Assembly (NCBI GenBank): GCA_943372995.1
Contig: CALSAQ010000001.1
Coordinates: forward strand, 124,001 to 188,000
DNA from: CAJBVG01 sp943372995
Lineage (GTDB): Bacteria; Bacteroidota; Bacteroidia; Sphingobacteriales; Sphingobacteriaceae
Direction of reading: 5' to 3'
DNA length: 64,000 nt
This document shows, one piece after another, positions 33,049-43,013 of this stretch; the stretch's first letter is position 1; every line of letters begins with the position of its first letter. The notes under the pieces were generated by a model. The model was not told the origin of the DNA, did no database searches, and saw only the letters and a program-made list of their open reading frames with translations. A program made the position numbers and the translations under genes.

Positions 33049-34761
33049 ATGAAACCTATTTTACAGGTTGAGAACCTTAGTGTCCATTTTAAAAATGATC
33101 AAGGTACTACTACCGCTATAAAAAACATCTCTTTTGAGATTCCCCATGGTAAGATTTGTGGTATAGTAGGTGAATCTGGTTCTGGCAAATCCGTTTCCTC
33201 TCTATGTATTATGGGATTGCTTAGCAATAGTGCGTCGATAGAGGGTAGTATTTTATTCAATACCGCTTCTCACTCCGTAAATTTATTAGCATTAAATGAT
33301 AAAGAACTAAATAAATTAAGGGGAGCAAAAATTGCCATGATTTTTCAGGAGCCCATGACCTCCTTAAATCCTGTGATGAAATGTGGGCAACAAATAATTG
33401 AAGCCATACAATTACATCAATCTTTGTCTTATTACGATGCATTGGCACTTACCATAGATTTATTTAAAGAAGTTAAGCTGCCAAGACCAGAGAAAATTGT
33501 GGAGTCGTATCCTCACGAACTTTCAGGTGGACAGAAACAAAGAGTAATGATTGCAATGGCATTAAGCTGTAATCCTGATTTATTGATTGCCGATGAGCCT
33601 ACCACAGCATTAGATGTAACAGTTCAGAAGAGTATAATCGAGTTGTTGTTACAGATAAAAAATGAAAGAGGAATGAGCATGATTTTTATCTCTCATGATT
33701 TAGGTTTAATAGCTGAACTTGCAGATGAAATTATTGTGATGTATAAAGGGCAGATGATAGAACAAGGCAAGGCAAAAGAACTTTTGAAAAATCCTACTCA
33801 TGCCTATACAAAAGGATTAATTGCTTGCAGACCCTCACTATCAAAGTCGTTGAGAAGATTACCTACTATGAGCGATTTCTTATCAGAAGAATCGAATTCC
33901 ATTACGTTTAACATCTCAGATTATAATAAAACGGCAGAAGAAGTTGCCACAAGAAGAAAGGAACTTTATGCCAACCCTCCTTTATTGGAAGTTAAAAACA
34001 TAAAGAAATATTATCCAATACGAAAAGGCATTTTTGCCAGAAGTACAGAATTTGTGAACGCTGTAGATAATGTGAGCTTAAAATTATATCCAGGTGAAAC
34101 ACTTGGTTTAGTTGGAGAGTCAGGCTGTGGGAAAACTACTTTAGGCAGATGTATTTTAAGATTAATAGAGCCTACAGAAGGTGAAATTATTTTTGATAAC
34201 AAAAACATTGCTAATCTTTCTAAAAATGAAATGCGTTCTTTAAGACCTTCTTTGCAAATTGTTTTTCAAGATCCTTACTCTTCCTTAAATCCTCGTTTAA
34301 CAGTAGGGCAGGCTTTAATGGAACCTATGGTGGTGCATGGCTTACTTAAAAATAATTCGGAACGAAAAGCAAAAGTGCTCGACACTTTGGATAAAGTAGG
34401 TTTATTGGCTTCTCATTATGATCGCTACCCTCATGAGTTTTCTGGTGGTCAGCGTCAACGAATATGCATAGCTAGGGCATTGGTGTTATCACCCAAATTA
34501 ATTGTTTGCGACGAATCAGTTTCTGCCTTAGACGTATCAGTACAAGCTCAAGTACTTAATTTATTGAGCGATTTAAGAGATCAATTTCAATTGTCGTACC
34601 TCTTTATTTCACACGATTTATCGGTTGTTAAACATTTTTCAGACCGTTTGATTGTAATGAATAAAGGTGTAATAGTGGAAGAAGGCTTCCCCGACGATAT
34701 TTACTCAAACCCAAAACAAGCGTATACTCAAAACTTAATTGATGCTATACCTGTTGAATAA
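33049..34761 (+). CDS. Peptide-type ABC transporter ATPase, two fused nucleotide-binding domains
   Basis: 570 residues. Two complete ABC ATPases in one chain, equivalent to DppD-DppF or OppD-OppF. Domain 1: Walker A GESGSGKS near residue 44, signature LSGGQKQR, Walker B LLIADEPTTALDV, then the OppD-type C-terminal extension YTKGLIACRPS. Domain 2 from about residue 305: GESGCGKT, FSGGQRQR, LIVCDESVSALDVS and the C-terminal YTQNLIDAIP. It would power import (or export) of di- or oligopeptides with permeases encoded elsewhere; none is in this window. Seven bases separate it from the RNase R gene. Confidence 0.9.
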   Translation: MKPILQVENLSVHFKNDQGTTTAIKNISFEIPHGKICGIVGESGSGKSVSSLCIMGLLSNSASIEGSILFNTASHSVNLLALNDKELNKLRGAKIAMIFQEPMTSLNPVMKCGQQIIEAIQLHQSLSYYDALALTIDLFKEVKLPRPEKIVESYPHELSGGQKQRVMIAMALSCNPDLLIADEPTTALDVTVQKSIIELLLQIKNERGMSMIFISHDLGLIAELADEIIVMYKGQMIEQGKAKELLKNPTHAYTKGLIACRPSLSKSLRRLPTMSDFLSEESNSITFNISDYNKTAEEVATRRKELYANPPLLEVKNIKKYYPIRKGIFARSTEFVNAVDNVSLKLYPGETLGLVGESGCGKTTLGRCILRLIEPTEGEIIFDNKNIANLSKNEMRSLRPSLQIVFQDPYSSLNPRLTVGQALMEPMVVHGLLKNNSERKAKVLDTLDKVGLLASHYDRYPHEFSGGQRQRICIARALVLSPKLIVCDESVSALDVSVQAQVLNLLSDLRDQFQLSYLFISHDLSVVKHFSDRLIVMNKGVIVEEGFPDDIYSNPKQAYTQNLIDAIPVE

Positions 34762-34768
34762 TAACAAC

Positions 34769-36976
34769 ATGACAAAGAAAAAAAATAACGCAATCAAAAA
34801 CATACTAAGCAATCTTGTATTAGAGGTTTTTGTTAAAAATATGACTCAGGCTTTTAATTACAAACAATTATCAGCTAAGTTAAACATCGACGATAACGAT
34901 ACTCGTCAGATGGTTAGTGAAATCATTCTCGACTTGGTAAGTAAAGGCCAAGTAGAAGAAGTTGGCAAAGGGAAATATCAAATTAAAGCCATGCAGAATC
35001 ATGTAGAGGGTTTAATTGATATGGCTCAAAGTGGTTCGGCTTACCTCATTGTAGAGGGAATGGACGAAGATATATTTATCGCCCCACGTAAGCTCAGAAA
35101 TGCATTACATGGAGATAAAGTAAAGGTGTTTGTATATGCCAAACGAAATGGTAAACATTTAGAAGGCGAAGTTCTAGAAATTTTACATCGCTCTAAAACC
35201 GACTTCACTGGTATCATACAACTAAATCCAAGAGTAGCTTTTTTAATTCCTGATAATAAAAAAATGTTACACGATATCTTCATTCCATTAGATCAACTCA
35301 ATGGAGCAAAAGATGGAGATAAAGCTGTAGCTCGCTTAACAGAGTGGCCCGAAGGTGCAAAAAACCCAATGGGTGAAATCATTGCCGTTCTTGGTAAACA
35401 AGGTGATAATGCCACCGAGATGAATGCGGTATTATCGGAATATGGTTTTCCTTTAGAATTTCCTAAAGCAGTAGAAGAAGAATCGAATGCCATAAAGGAA
35501 CATATTGATAAAACTGAAATTGCTAAACGTAGAGATTTTAGAGATACACTCACCATTACCATCGACCCAGTTGATGCGAAGGATTTTGATGATGCCATAT
35601 CATTTAAAAAACTTCCCGACGGAAATGTGGAAGTTGGAGTACATATTGCCGATGTATCGCATTATGTTCAGCCCAATACCGCTTTGGATAAAGAAGCCGA
35701 AAACAGAGGTACCTCTGTATATCTTGTGGGAAGAGTAATCCCAATGCTGCCCGAGAAGCTCTCTAATGAGCTGTGTTCACTAAGACCCAATGAAGACAAA
35801 CTTTGTTTCTCTGCGGTCTTTAAAATGGACTTAAAGGGCAATGTATTGGAGCAATGGTTTGGGAGAACCATTATACACTCGAGAAGAAGATACGCCTATG
35901 AAGAAGTATGGGATATTTTACAGTCGGGAGAAGGTGATTATGTAGAAGAATTAAAAACATTAAACACGATTGCTTACGCATTGCGAGAACAACGTTTTAA
36001 AAATGGTGCGATTAATTTTGAAAGTACTGAAATAAAATTCCGTTTAGATGAAACAGGAAAACCTATTGGCGTATATGTTAGAGAACGAAACGATGCACAT
36101 AAATTAATTGAAGATTTTATGTTGTTGGCCAATAAGAAAGTGGCTGAGTTTATTGCAACAAAAGGGAAGAAGAAGAATTCATTAACTTTTGTATATAGGG
36201 TTCACGATGCTCCTAATGAAGAAGTGTTAAATGGTTTTGCAAAGTTCGCTGCACGTTTTGGATACAAAGTGCAAACGAAAAATCATAAAGAAATTTCTAC
36301 ATCATTAAACAAATTAATGGCAGATGTAGAAGGTAAGAAAGAACAGAATGTACTTACTCAATTAGCTATTCGATCGATGGCAAAGGCGGTATATTCAACC
36401 AAGAAAACAAGTCATTATGGTTTAGCCTTCGAATATTACACACATTTTACTTCACCTATACGTAGGTACCCAGATGTGATGGCACATCGTTTGTTACAAC
36501 ATTATTTGGATGGTAAAGCTTCAGTAGATGCAGAGATGTATGAGAAAATGTGTTTGCATTCTTCTCAAATGGAAAAGAGAGCAGCTGATGCAGAACGCTT
36601 GTTTACAAAATACAAACAAGCTGAATATCTATCAGAACAAGTTGGTGAAACATTTGTTGGAATAATTTCAGGCGTAACAGAGTGGGGGATTTATGTGGAG
36701 ATTATTGAAAACAAATGTGAAGGGATGATTAGACTTAGGGATATTAACGACGATTTTTATGTGTTAGATCCTGAAAATTATTGTATTGTTGGACAGCGAT
36801 TCAAAAGAAAATACCAACTAGGCGATGAGGTAAAGATTAAAGTGAAGAAAGTGGAATTAACTAAAAAACAAATTGACTTTGAGTTAATTACAGGAGAAGA
36901 GCCACAGTTAAATTTTTTGAAGAAAGATAACAAGGGTGCAGAGAAAAAGAAGACCTATAATAAAAAAAGAAGATAA
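34769..36976 (+). CDS. rnr: Ribonuclease R
   Basis: 735 residues from the ATG at 34769; an earlier frame start at 34739 overlaps the ABC gene and is not needed. Processive 3'-5' exoribonuclease that degrades structured RNA. Order: N-terminal helix-turn-helix-like region, cold-shock domains (VEGLIDMAQSGSAYLIVEG), RNB catalytic domain from about residue 240 with the acidic active site TIDPVDAKDFDDAIS and VGVHIADVSHYV, RVHDAPNEEVLNGF, HFTSPIRRYPDVMAHRLL, then the S1 domain (FVGIISGVTEWGIYVEI) and a Lys-rich tail. It is the VacB/RNase R form rather than RNase II. Six bases before the polyprenyl synthase gene. Confidence 0.94.
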   Translation: MTKKKNNAIKNILSNLVLEVFVKNMTQAFNYKQLSAKLNIDDNDTRQMVSEIILDLVSKGQVEEVGKGKYQIKAMQNHVEGLIDMAQSGSAYLIVEGMDEDIFIAPRKLRNALHGDKVKVFVYAKRNGKHLEGEVLEILHRSKTDFTGIIQLNPRVAFLIPDNKKMLHDIFIPLDQLNGAKDGDKAVARLTEWPEGAKNPMGEIIAVLGKQGDNATEMNAVLSEYGFPLEFPKAVEEESNAIKEHIDKTEIAKRRDFRDTLTITIDPVDAKDFDDAISFKKLPDGNVEVGVHIADVSHYVQPNTALDKEAENRGTSVYLVGRVIPMLPEKLSNELCSLRPNEDKLCFSAVFKMDLKGNVLEQWFGRTIIHSRRRYAYEEVWDILQSGEGDYVEELKTLNTIAYALREQRFKNGAINFESTEIKFRLDETGKPIGVYVRERNDAHKLIEDFMLLANKKVAEFIATKGKKKNSLTFVYRVHDAPNEEVLNGFAKFAARFGYKVQTKNHKEISTSLNKLMADVEGKKEQNVLTQLAIRSMAKAVYSTKKTSHYGLAFEYYTHFTSPIRRYPDVMAHRLLQHYLDGKASVDAEMYEKMCLHSSQMEKRAADAERLFTKYKQAEYLSEQVGETFVGIISGVTEWGIYVEIIENKCEGMIRLRDINDDFYVLDPENYCIVGQRFKRKYQLGDEVKIKVKKVELTKKQIDFELITGEEPQLNFLKKDNKGAEKKKTYNKKRR

Positions 36977-36981
36977 TTTTA

Positions 36982-37956
36982 ATGCAGAAGATTTTAGCCT
37001 TACAAGAATTAGTTAATTCGAGAATCAAAGAAAAAAAGTATTCTAAATATCCGTTTGATTTATACAACCCCTTAGACTATATCATGTCGCTAGGGGGGAA
37101 GCGAATGCGACCACTCTTGGTTTTATTGGCTCATCATTTATATTCTAATAAACACGAAGAAGCATTAGATGCAGCACTTGCTGTAGAAACTTTCCATAAC
37201 TTCAGTTTAATACATGATGATATTATGGACGATGCCCCTCTGCGTAGAGGCAATCCTACAGTACACGAAAAATGGAATCACAATACGGCTATACTCTCTG
37301 GTGATGTAATGCTTATTAAAGCCTATGAATTATTGGTGAATTATTCGCCAAGAGTATTGTCTGATTTATTGAAGCTCTTTAATAAAACCGCGGTTGAAGT
37401 ATGTGAAGGACAACAGATGGATATGATGTTCGAAACACAAGCCGAGGTAAGTGTAGAAGAATACATCAGAATGATTGAATTAAAAACGGCAGTATTACTT
37501 GGATGTAGTTTAGAGATTGGAGCAATTATAGCCAACGCTCCTAAAGAGGAAGCCGAAAGCTTATATGAATTCGGACGATTAATGGGTATTGCTTTCCAGC
37601 TTCGCGATGATTACTTGGATGTATACGCTAATCCAGAAAAATTTGGGAAACAAGTAGGAGGAGACATCATTGCAAACAAAAAAACCTTTTTGTGGATAGA
37701 AGCACACCGATTAGCAAATCAAACACAATTAGAAGAACTGAATCGTTGGGAGAACCTGAAAGTATTTAAAGCGGAGGATAAAGTATCAGCTGTAACTAAA
37801 ATTTACAATGAACTAAACATTCCGAGTTCTACAGAAAATAAAATTAAAGAATATTCGAGCCAAGCATTCGAATTACTCAATAAAATAGGAGGTAACGAAG
37901 AGGTGAAAGGAATATTGAGGAAGTTATCGGAGGATTTGTTAGTGAGAGAGTCTTGA
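36982..37956 (+). CDS. Polyprenyl diphosphate synthase
   Basis: 324 residues, trans-isoprenyl diphosphate synthase that condenses isopentenyl diphosphate onto an allylic primer. GGKRMRPLLVLLAHHLY binds the IPP phosphate. The first Asp-rich motif is LIHDDIMDDAPLRRG and the second is QLRDDYLDVYANPEKFGKQVGGDIIANKKT. The residues before the first motif (AVETFHNFS) suggest a chain of medium length, for example farnesyl, geranylgeranyl or the octaprenyl side chain of menaquinone; the exact length cannot be fixed. Probably transcribed with rnr. Its TGA stop is followed at once by an octamer array. Confidence 0.9.
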   Translation: MQKILALQELVNSRIKEKKYSKYPFDLYNPLDYIMSLGGKRMRPLLVLLAHHLYSNKHEEALDAALAVETFHNFSLIHDDIMDDAPLRRGNPTVHEKWNHNTAILSGDVMLIKAYELLVNYSPRVLSDLLKLFNKTAVEVCEGQQMDMMFETQAEVSVEEYIRMIELKTAVLLGCSLEIGAIIANAPKEEAESLYEFGRLMGIAFQLRDDYLDVYANPEKFGKQVGGDIIANKKTFLWIEAHRLANQTQLEELNRWENLKVFKAEDKVSAVTKIYNELNIPSSTENKIKEYSSQAFELLNKIGGNEEVKGILRKLSEDLLVRES

Positions 37957-37988
37957 TAATTAGCCAATTTGAACAATTAGACAATTCA
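37957..37988 (+). repeat. Octamer array between the prenyl synthase and methyltransferase genes
   Basis: TAATTAGC, CAATTTGA, ACAATTAG, ACAATTCA in 8-bp phase fill the gap from stop (37954-37956) to one base before the ATG at 37990. The same family is seen at 11485-11508. Confidence 0.8.
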
Positions 37989-37989
37989 T

Positions 37990-38595
37990 ATGCCTGAATT
38001 TTGGGAAGAAGCATTTAAAGATAAGCAAGAGATGTGGGGTTTAGAACCTACTGAATCTGCAGTACTCACAAAAGATTTTTTTGTTGAGCATGAAGTGAAA
38101 AATGTACTCATTCCAGGAATTGGTTATGGTAGAAATGCAAAGGTTTTTATTGATGCAGGAATGACCGTAACAGGAATCGAAATATCTAAAACAGCCATTG
38201 ATTTAGCACATAAACATTTCGAAGAAAAACTGACGATACATCATGGATCTGTAACAGAAATGCCATTCGATAAGCAGTTATATGATGGAATATTTTGTTA
38301 TGGATTAGTTTATTTGTTGGATAAGAATGAAAGGATAAAACTAATACACGACTGTTACAATCAGTTGAGTGAAAAAGGATTTATGGTTTTTACAGCGATA
38401 ACAAAAGACGCTAAAACATATAAACAAGGAAAGCTAATTAAAAAAGACCAATATGAAATGTTTGGTGGAGTGAAGATATTTTTTTACGACAAAGAAAGTA
38501 TTGAAGAAGAATTTGGAGATACAGGACTGTTCGAAGTTTTAGAGGTAACAGAAAATTATCCCTTCCATATAATTAAATGTCGTAAATCAATATAA
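37990..38595 (+). CDS. Class I SAM-dependent methyltransferase
   Basis: 201 residues with a Rossmann methyltransferase core: motif I NVLIPGIGYGRNAKVF, the acidic end of beta-2 in VTGIEISKTAID, and the motif-IV region YDGIFCYGLVYLLDKNERI. The start PEFWEEAFKDKQEMWGLEPTESA resembles TehB/thiopurine-type small-molecule methyltransferases. Substrate unknown. It follows the prenyl synthase gene through an octamer array and is convergent with a minus-strand envelope gene 12 bp away. Confidence 0.82.
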   Translation: MPEFWEEAFKDKQEMWGLEPTESAVLTKDFFVEHEVKNVLIPGIGYGRNAKVFIDAGMTVTGIEISKTAIDLAHKHFEEKLTIHHGSVTEMPFDKQLYDGIFCYGLVYLLDKNERIKLIHDCYNQLSEKGFMVFTAITKDAKTYKQGKLIKKDQYEMFGGVKIFFYDKESIEEEFGDTGLFEVLEVTENYPFHIIKCRKSI

Positions 38596-38607
38596 TCCAC
38601 TCACTAC

Positions 38608-39165
38608 TCAATAAACCCCTAAACCGCACTTAAATAAAGCGCCTAAGTTTGTTCTTTCTTTATTAATGTCGGCAGTAAGAGCAAAACCCAATCCTAAAAA
38701 ATTTAACGGTTTTATGGTAAAATCAAATTCTAATGGAAAAGAAACTGTATTGTATTCTTCTCTTTTGTATTGAGGTTTACCCCACCATATTCCAGCGGGT
38801 CTTGGTATCACATTTCCCTGATAAATACCATTAGAAATTCCAATTCCAATAGATGCACAAACCTGAACAAGATGATTCCCACTTTTTTTTCCAATTAAAA
38901 TTGAGATATTATTGGTGTATTGTTCAAAGCTTAAGTTTTCAGCTTCAGTTATATAGTTATCGATAAGTTGATACTTGAATTTATAAAGTGTATTGTTGTT
39001 GGATAAATTTACCCATAAAGCTTTGCCATACGCAGTTTGAGAACGTTGGGTATAAATTCCAATGCCCCCTTCTACAGAGAATCCATGTCGATTTGCTTTA
39101 GTTGATTCTTGTGAGTATACAATACTTGATAAACAAACAAATAGTAGAATTAAAGTTTTTTTCAT
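38608..39165 (-). CDS. Putative outer-membrane protein of unknown function
   Basis: 185 residues with a signal peptide (MKKTLILLFVCLSSIVYSQ). The rest is rich in alternating aromatic and polar residues (GFSVEGGIGIYTQ, VQVCASIGIGISNGIYQ, FPLEFDFTIKPLNFLGLGFALTADI) and ends with an aromatic residue, suggesting a small beta-barrel. I do not recognise a named family. It sits downstream of a lipoprotein gene on the same strand, and the 19-bp gap between them is mostly a tetranucleotide repeat (39168-39190) that occupies the ribosome-binding region. Confidence 0.65.
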   Translation of the reverse strand: MKKTLILLFVCLSSIVYSQESTKANRHGFSVEGGIGIYTQRSQTAYGKALWVNLSNNNTLYKFKYQLIDNYITEAENLSFEQYTNNISILIGKKSGNHLVQVCASIGIGISNGIYQGNVIPRPAGIWWGKPQYKREEYNTVSFPLEFDFTIKPLNFLGLGFALTADINKERTNLGALFKCGLGVY

Positions 39166-39167
39166 GT

Positions 39168-39190
39168 ATTAATTAATTAATTAATTAATA
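39168..39190. repeat. Tetranucleotide repeat (ATTA)n
   Basis: About 5.5 copies of ATTA run unbroken from the end of the lipoprotein gene, supplying its stop codon, to two bases before the start codon of the next gene on the minus strand. Simple repeats of this type can change length by slippage. Confidence 0.85.
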
Positions 39191-39724
39191 GTGTATATCA
39201 AATCTCCCATCTTTAATTGAAACTGAATCCCCAGTATTTTTGTCGAACCCTGTAAAATAAAACGTACCAGACACTATTCTGTTAATAGAGTCTAATTTTA
39301 AAATTGTGAGTTCGCCAATGTGGGTATTGTCAGTGAAATAATATTTTTCTTTTATAGAATAAAAACTACCTATTTTAGTATTGCTGTATAGACTCAGTTT
39401 GTATTTGCCTGTGTCTTTTATTGTGTTATAACCTGTACTTATTGATACAGTGTTTATAGGGGTATTGAAACTGTATTTATCGGCATATACAATAAGCATC
39501 CCTTCTTTATAATCTGCGAATGGAGTATCGAATCGTTTACTTGGTAACCAAAGTGTATCATTTACCAAACAACCAAAAGTGTTTTTCCCTTCTGTTGTAA
39601 TGGGAGGTAAGCTATCGGGAAGTACTGGTTGCGGTTCTGGAGTAATTGGTTCCTTACAAGAGGATTGTAAGTTGATGACAGAAAAAATGAGTAGTAATAT
39701 TTTCCATGTATCTTTCATAATCAA
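39185..39724 (-). CDS. Lipoprotein, DUF6252-like
   Basis: 179 residues (177 if the second Met is used). The hydrophobic leader ends with SSC, a lipobox, so the mature protein should begin at a diacylated Cys processed by Lgt (encoded at 2775-3944). After a Pro-rich linker (PITPEPQPVLPDSLPP) the domain reads FGCLVNDTLWLPSK and ends SGTFYFTGFDKNTGDSVSIKDGRFDIHY, a pattern I associate with DUF6252 lipoproteins of Bacteroidota. Function unknown. Likely co-transcribed with the following small barrel gene. Confidence 0.72.
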   Translation of the reverse strand: MIMKDTWKILLLIFSVINLQSSCKEPITPEPQPVLPDSLPPITTEGKNTFGCLVNDTLWLPSKRFDTPFADYKEGMLIVYADKYSFNTPINTVSISTGYNTIKDTGKYKLSLYSNTKIGSFYSIKEKYYFTDNTHIGELTILKLDSINRIVSGTFYFTGFDKNTGDSVSIKDGRFDIHY

Positions 39725-39866
39725 GACTGTATGATATAAATATATCTATAATAATTATGCCCAAAAAATATGTTTGTTTCTGAACTAAAAAGAAGTATAA
39801 TATATCAACTTCTTACTTCTTGGCGTCCATTTTGACTACAATATTTTAGTATGTATTGGTGTAGGT

Positions 39867-39899
39867 ATAAAAAAAGCCCCCATTTCTGGAGGCCTTTTT
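39867..39899 (-). terminator. Terminator of secDF (minus strand)
   Basis: On the minus strand AAAAAGGCCTCC and GGGGGCTTTTTTT pair across AGAAAT with one bulge, and end in seven T. It lies about 50 bp beyond the secDF stop and could also act on the plus strand. Confidence 0.72.
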
Positions 39900-39948
39900 C
39901 TTATGTTAATTTACGCATCTGCACATTTACGCATTTGCACATTGAATA

Positions 39949-42915
39949 TTATTTTTCTTTACGAATAAAGTCAACTACAATAGGTGTAGCAACGAATAGT
40001 GAAGAATACGTTCCGAAGATTACACCGATTAACATCGCGAATGAGAATCCTCGTAAGATTTCACCACCGAAGATGAATAAAATCACTAACACAAACATCG
40101 TGGTTAAACCGGTAACTACTGTACGACTTAAGGTACTGTTTAAGGCGTTATTAATTACTGGTGCTAAACCTTCGTTCTTGGTATGGTGTAAGTTCATGTA
40201 TTCACGTACACGGTCGAATACAACCACTGTATCGTTCATCGAGTAACCCATTACAGTTAATACCGCTGCAATAAATTGCTGATCGATATCTAACGAGAAT
40301 GGTAATATTCCGTTGAAGATTGAGAATATCGAAAGTAAGATCAACACGTCGTGTAGTAACGCAACTAATGCGCCCATACCAAACTGCCATCTTTTGAATC
40401 GGATATAGATGTATAAAAACACCGCAGCTAATGAAAGTAATATAGCCCACACCGCAGAAGTTTTAATATCGTCGGCAATGGTTGGACCTACTTTTTGACG
40501 TGATAATATTTTACCAGTATTATCGCCAATGCCAGATAAACCCGACATTAATTTACTCTCTACAAGTTTTTCATCTTCATCACTACTTTTTTCAATAAGG
40601 TAGCTTGTTGTAATTTTCACTTGATTTGAAGAACCGAAAGTTTTTACTTCAGGAGCTCCACCAAATTCAGATGTTAATGCTGTACGAATTTCTCCTACAG
40701 ACACTTCTTTGTCAAAACGTACAACATAGGTACGTCCACCTTTGAAATCTACACCAAAGCTTAATCCTCTAACAAATAATGAAATGATACCCGCAACAAT
40801 AATAACTGTTGAGATAGCATAAAATATTTTTCTTCTTGATAAGAAGTCGAAGTTCGAATCTTTAAAGAAACCTTGAGTCATTTTATTAGAGAACGATACT
40901 ACTTTATCTTTCGCAATTTGTCCTTCAAAAATTAATCTTGAAATGAAGATTGCAGCAAATAATGAAGTTACGATACCGATGATCAATGTAGTAGCGAAAC
41001 CTAAGATTGGTCCTGAACCAAATGTATATAAAATCACACCTGAGATTAAGGTTACCACGTTCGCATCAATAATTGATGAGTAAGCATTTCTGAAACCATC
41101 GGCAATAGCCATTCTAAACGACTTGCCTGTTTCTAATTCCTCTCGAACACGTTCATATATTAACACGTTAGCATCTACCGACATACCAATGGTAAGCACG
41201 ATACCTGCGATACCTGGTAATGTAATAACCGCACCTAAAGATGCAAGTATTCCCATGATGAAGAATACGTTGATAACTAATGCTAAGTCTGCAATTAAAC
41301 CGGCTTTATTGTAGTATAATGCCATGAAGATTAATACTACTATTAATCCAATTACAGATGATATTAAACCAGCATTAATAGATTCTTTACCTAATGATGG
41401 ACCTACAACACCACCACCAATAATTCTTGCTGGCGCTGGTAATTTACCTGCTTTTAAAACGTTAGCTAAGTCTTTCGTTTCATTTACTGTAAAACTTCCT
41501 GAAATGTTTGAAACACCACCAGAAATTTCGTTTTGTACAGTAGGAGCAGAGTATACATAGTTATCTAATACTATAGCGATAGATTTTTTATTGTCTTTAT
41601 CTGCAGATGCTTCCGCTGTCATTCTTCTCCAAATTTTAGCACCATCAGTATTCATAGCCATGATTACCTCTGGATTACCTTTTTGGTCGATGTCTGCACG
41701 TGCATCAGAAATTACCTCTCCACCTAGAGGTGCTTTACCATCTCTAGTGTTTGCTTTAATTGCGTATAGTTCAAATACGTTTTTATCATTAATTGATTTT
41801 ACTCCCCACTTAAAGCGAACATCTGAAGGGAAGTTTGCTTTAACTTCAGGCATTGCTAAGTAGCTATTCACTTTTGCAGTATCTCTTAATAAAGAGTAAC
41901 CTACAACTGGTCCTGGAGCTACTACTTGCTGTCCTTGTTCATTTTGAGCTAAGTTCGGGTTTAATACCGCAAACAAAGGGTTCTCTTTAGAGAAGTTCTC
42001 AAACGACTGGTTAGCTGTATCGTTTTTACTTGAGTCTGATTTTACATTTTTTAATAATGCTAAATCACTGCTTTCTTTTTTCGTAGTGTCAAGTGTTGAA
42101 CTTGTATCGCTCGAAAGTTTTGCAGCAGGAGTACTGATAGAAAGTTTGTCTTTTAACGATTTGTTCGCTTTATCTAAGAAACCAATCATTTCTGAGTTGG
42201 CATAAACATCCCAAAATTCTAACTGTGCAGAACCTTGTAATAACTTACGTACACGATCTGGGTCAGATACACCAGGTAGTTCAATTAATACACGGTTAGT
42301 ACCTTGTTGTAATTGAATGTTAGGTTGAGTAACCCCAAATTTATCGATACGAGTTCTTAAAATATTGAAAGAACGATCAATCGCGCTTTGCGATTCTTCT
42401 TTTAATACTTTAATGATGTCTTCATTAGTAGAGCTATATGAAATTCTTGAAGAATTTTCTTTAGTAGCAAATACTGATGCAAGTTTCACATTTGGATCCA
42501 AAGCTCTGTACTCATCATAGAATAAATCGATGAAGTTCTTATCGCTTCTAGCACTTTTTTGCTCTGCAATACGAACAGCTTTGTTAAAAGTAGTGTCCGA
42601 ATTGTTATTCGCCATTGAACGTACTAAATCGCTTAAAGAGATTTCCATAGTAACATCCATACCACCTTTTAAATCCAAACCTAAGTTCAATTGTAATTGC
42701 TTACATTCTTGATAGGTAAATTTTGCCAAACCCAAGTTGTAAACCACTTCGGTTTCCATTGAATCTAAATACGCCTTTTCTAGTTTGATATCGCCAGCGG
42801 CAAATTCTTTTGCATCACTTTCTACTTTGTTGGCAACAAATGTGAAAGAGAGTGAGTACAAACATGCAATCGATAACGCGATTGCAAAAAACCTAATAGC
42901 ACCTTTTCCCTGCAT
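39949..42915 (-). CDS. secDF: Fused protein translocase subunit SecDF
   Basis: 988 residues: SecD and SecF in one chain, the usual Bacteroidota form. It uses the proton gradient to pull exported proteins out of SecYEG on the periplasmic side. SecD part: first membrane helix at residues 8-25, QLNLGLDLKGGMDVTMEI, a large periplasmic P1 domain with a low-complexity Ser/Asp/Lys stretch near 265-305, and the helices with IGLIVVLIFMALYYNKAG and TIGMSVDANVLIYERVREE. SecF part from about 680: LSFGVDFKGGRTYVVRF, LLHDVLILLSIF and MGYSMNDTVVVFDRVREY. Both conserved GMSVDAN and SMNDTVVVFDR motifs are intact. Single gene with terminator downstream. Confidence 0.95.
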   Translation of the reverse strand: MQGKGAIRFFAIALSIACLYSLSFTFVANKVESDAKEFAAGDIKLEKAYLDSMETEVVYNLGLAKFTYQECKQLQLNLGLDLKGGMDVTMEISLSDLVRSMANNNSDTTFNKAVRIAEQKSARSDKNFIDLFYDEYRALDPNVKLASVFATKENSSRISYSSTNEDIIKVLKEESQSAIDRSFNILRTRIDKFGVTQPNIQLQQGTNRVLIELPGVSDPDRVRKLLQGSAQLEFWDVYANSEMIGFLDKANKSLKDKLSISTPAAKLSSDTSSTLDTTKKESSDLALLKNVKSDSSKNDTANQSFENFSKENPLFAVLNPNLAQNEQGQQVVAPGPVVGYSLLRDTAKVNSYLAMPEVKANFPSDVRFKWGVKSINDKNVFELYAIKANTRDGKAPLGGEVISDARADIDQKGNPEVIMAMNTDGAKIWRRMTAEASADKDNKKSIAIVLDNYVYSAPTVQNEISGGVSNISGSFTVNETKDLANVLKAGKLPAPARIIGGGVVGPSLGKESINAGLISSVIGLIVVLIFMALYYNKAGLIADLALVINVFFIMGILASLGAVITLPGIAGIVLTIGMSVDANVLIYERVREELETGKSFRMAIADGFRNAYSSIIDANVVTLISGVILYTFGSGPILGFATTLIIGIVTSLFAAIFISRLIFEGQIAKDKVVSFSNKMTQGFFKDSNFDFLSRRKIFYAISTVIIVAGIISLFVRGLSFGVDFKGGRTYVVRFDKEVSVGEIRTALTSEFGGAPEVKTFGSSNQVKITTSYLIEKSSDEDEKLVESKLMSGLSGIGDNTGKILSRQKVGPTIADDIKTSAVWAILLSLAAVFLYIYIRFKRWQFGMGALVALLHDVLILLSIFSIFNGILPFSLDIDQQFIAAVLTVMGYSMNDTVVVFDRVREYMNLHHTKNEGLAPVINNALNSTLSRTVVTGLTTMFVLVILFIFGGEILRGFSFAMLIGVIFGTYSSLFVATPIVVDFIRKEK

Positions 42916-42989
42916 AAATTGTTTTTAATTAGCTTATTTCTTTGTTTTCTTTAATAATTATATAGTCTTGTCCGAATTTGACAAGATTG

Positions 42990-42997
42990 CAAATCTA
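42990..42997 (-). promoter_or_regulatory. Promoter -7 element of secDF
   Basis: Minus strand TAGATTTG matches TAnnTTTG; the start codon lies 74 bases downstream. Confidence 0.4.
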
Positions 42998-43013
42998 ATT
43001 AAATTTTTAAATT

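Noticed and set aside
40202..42712. Several plus-strand open frames opposite secDF
   Set aside because: They are antisense shadows of a long well-supported coding sequence with no start signals or recognisable domains.
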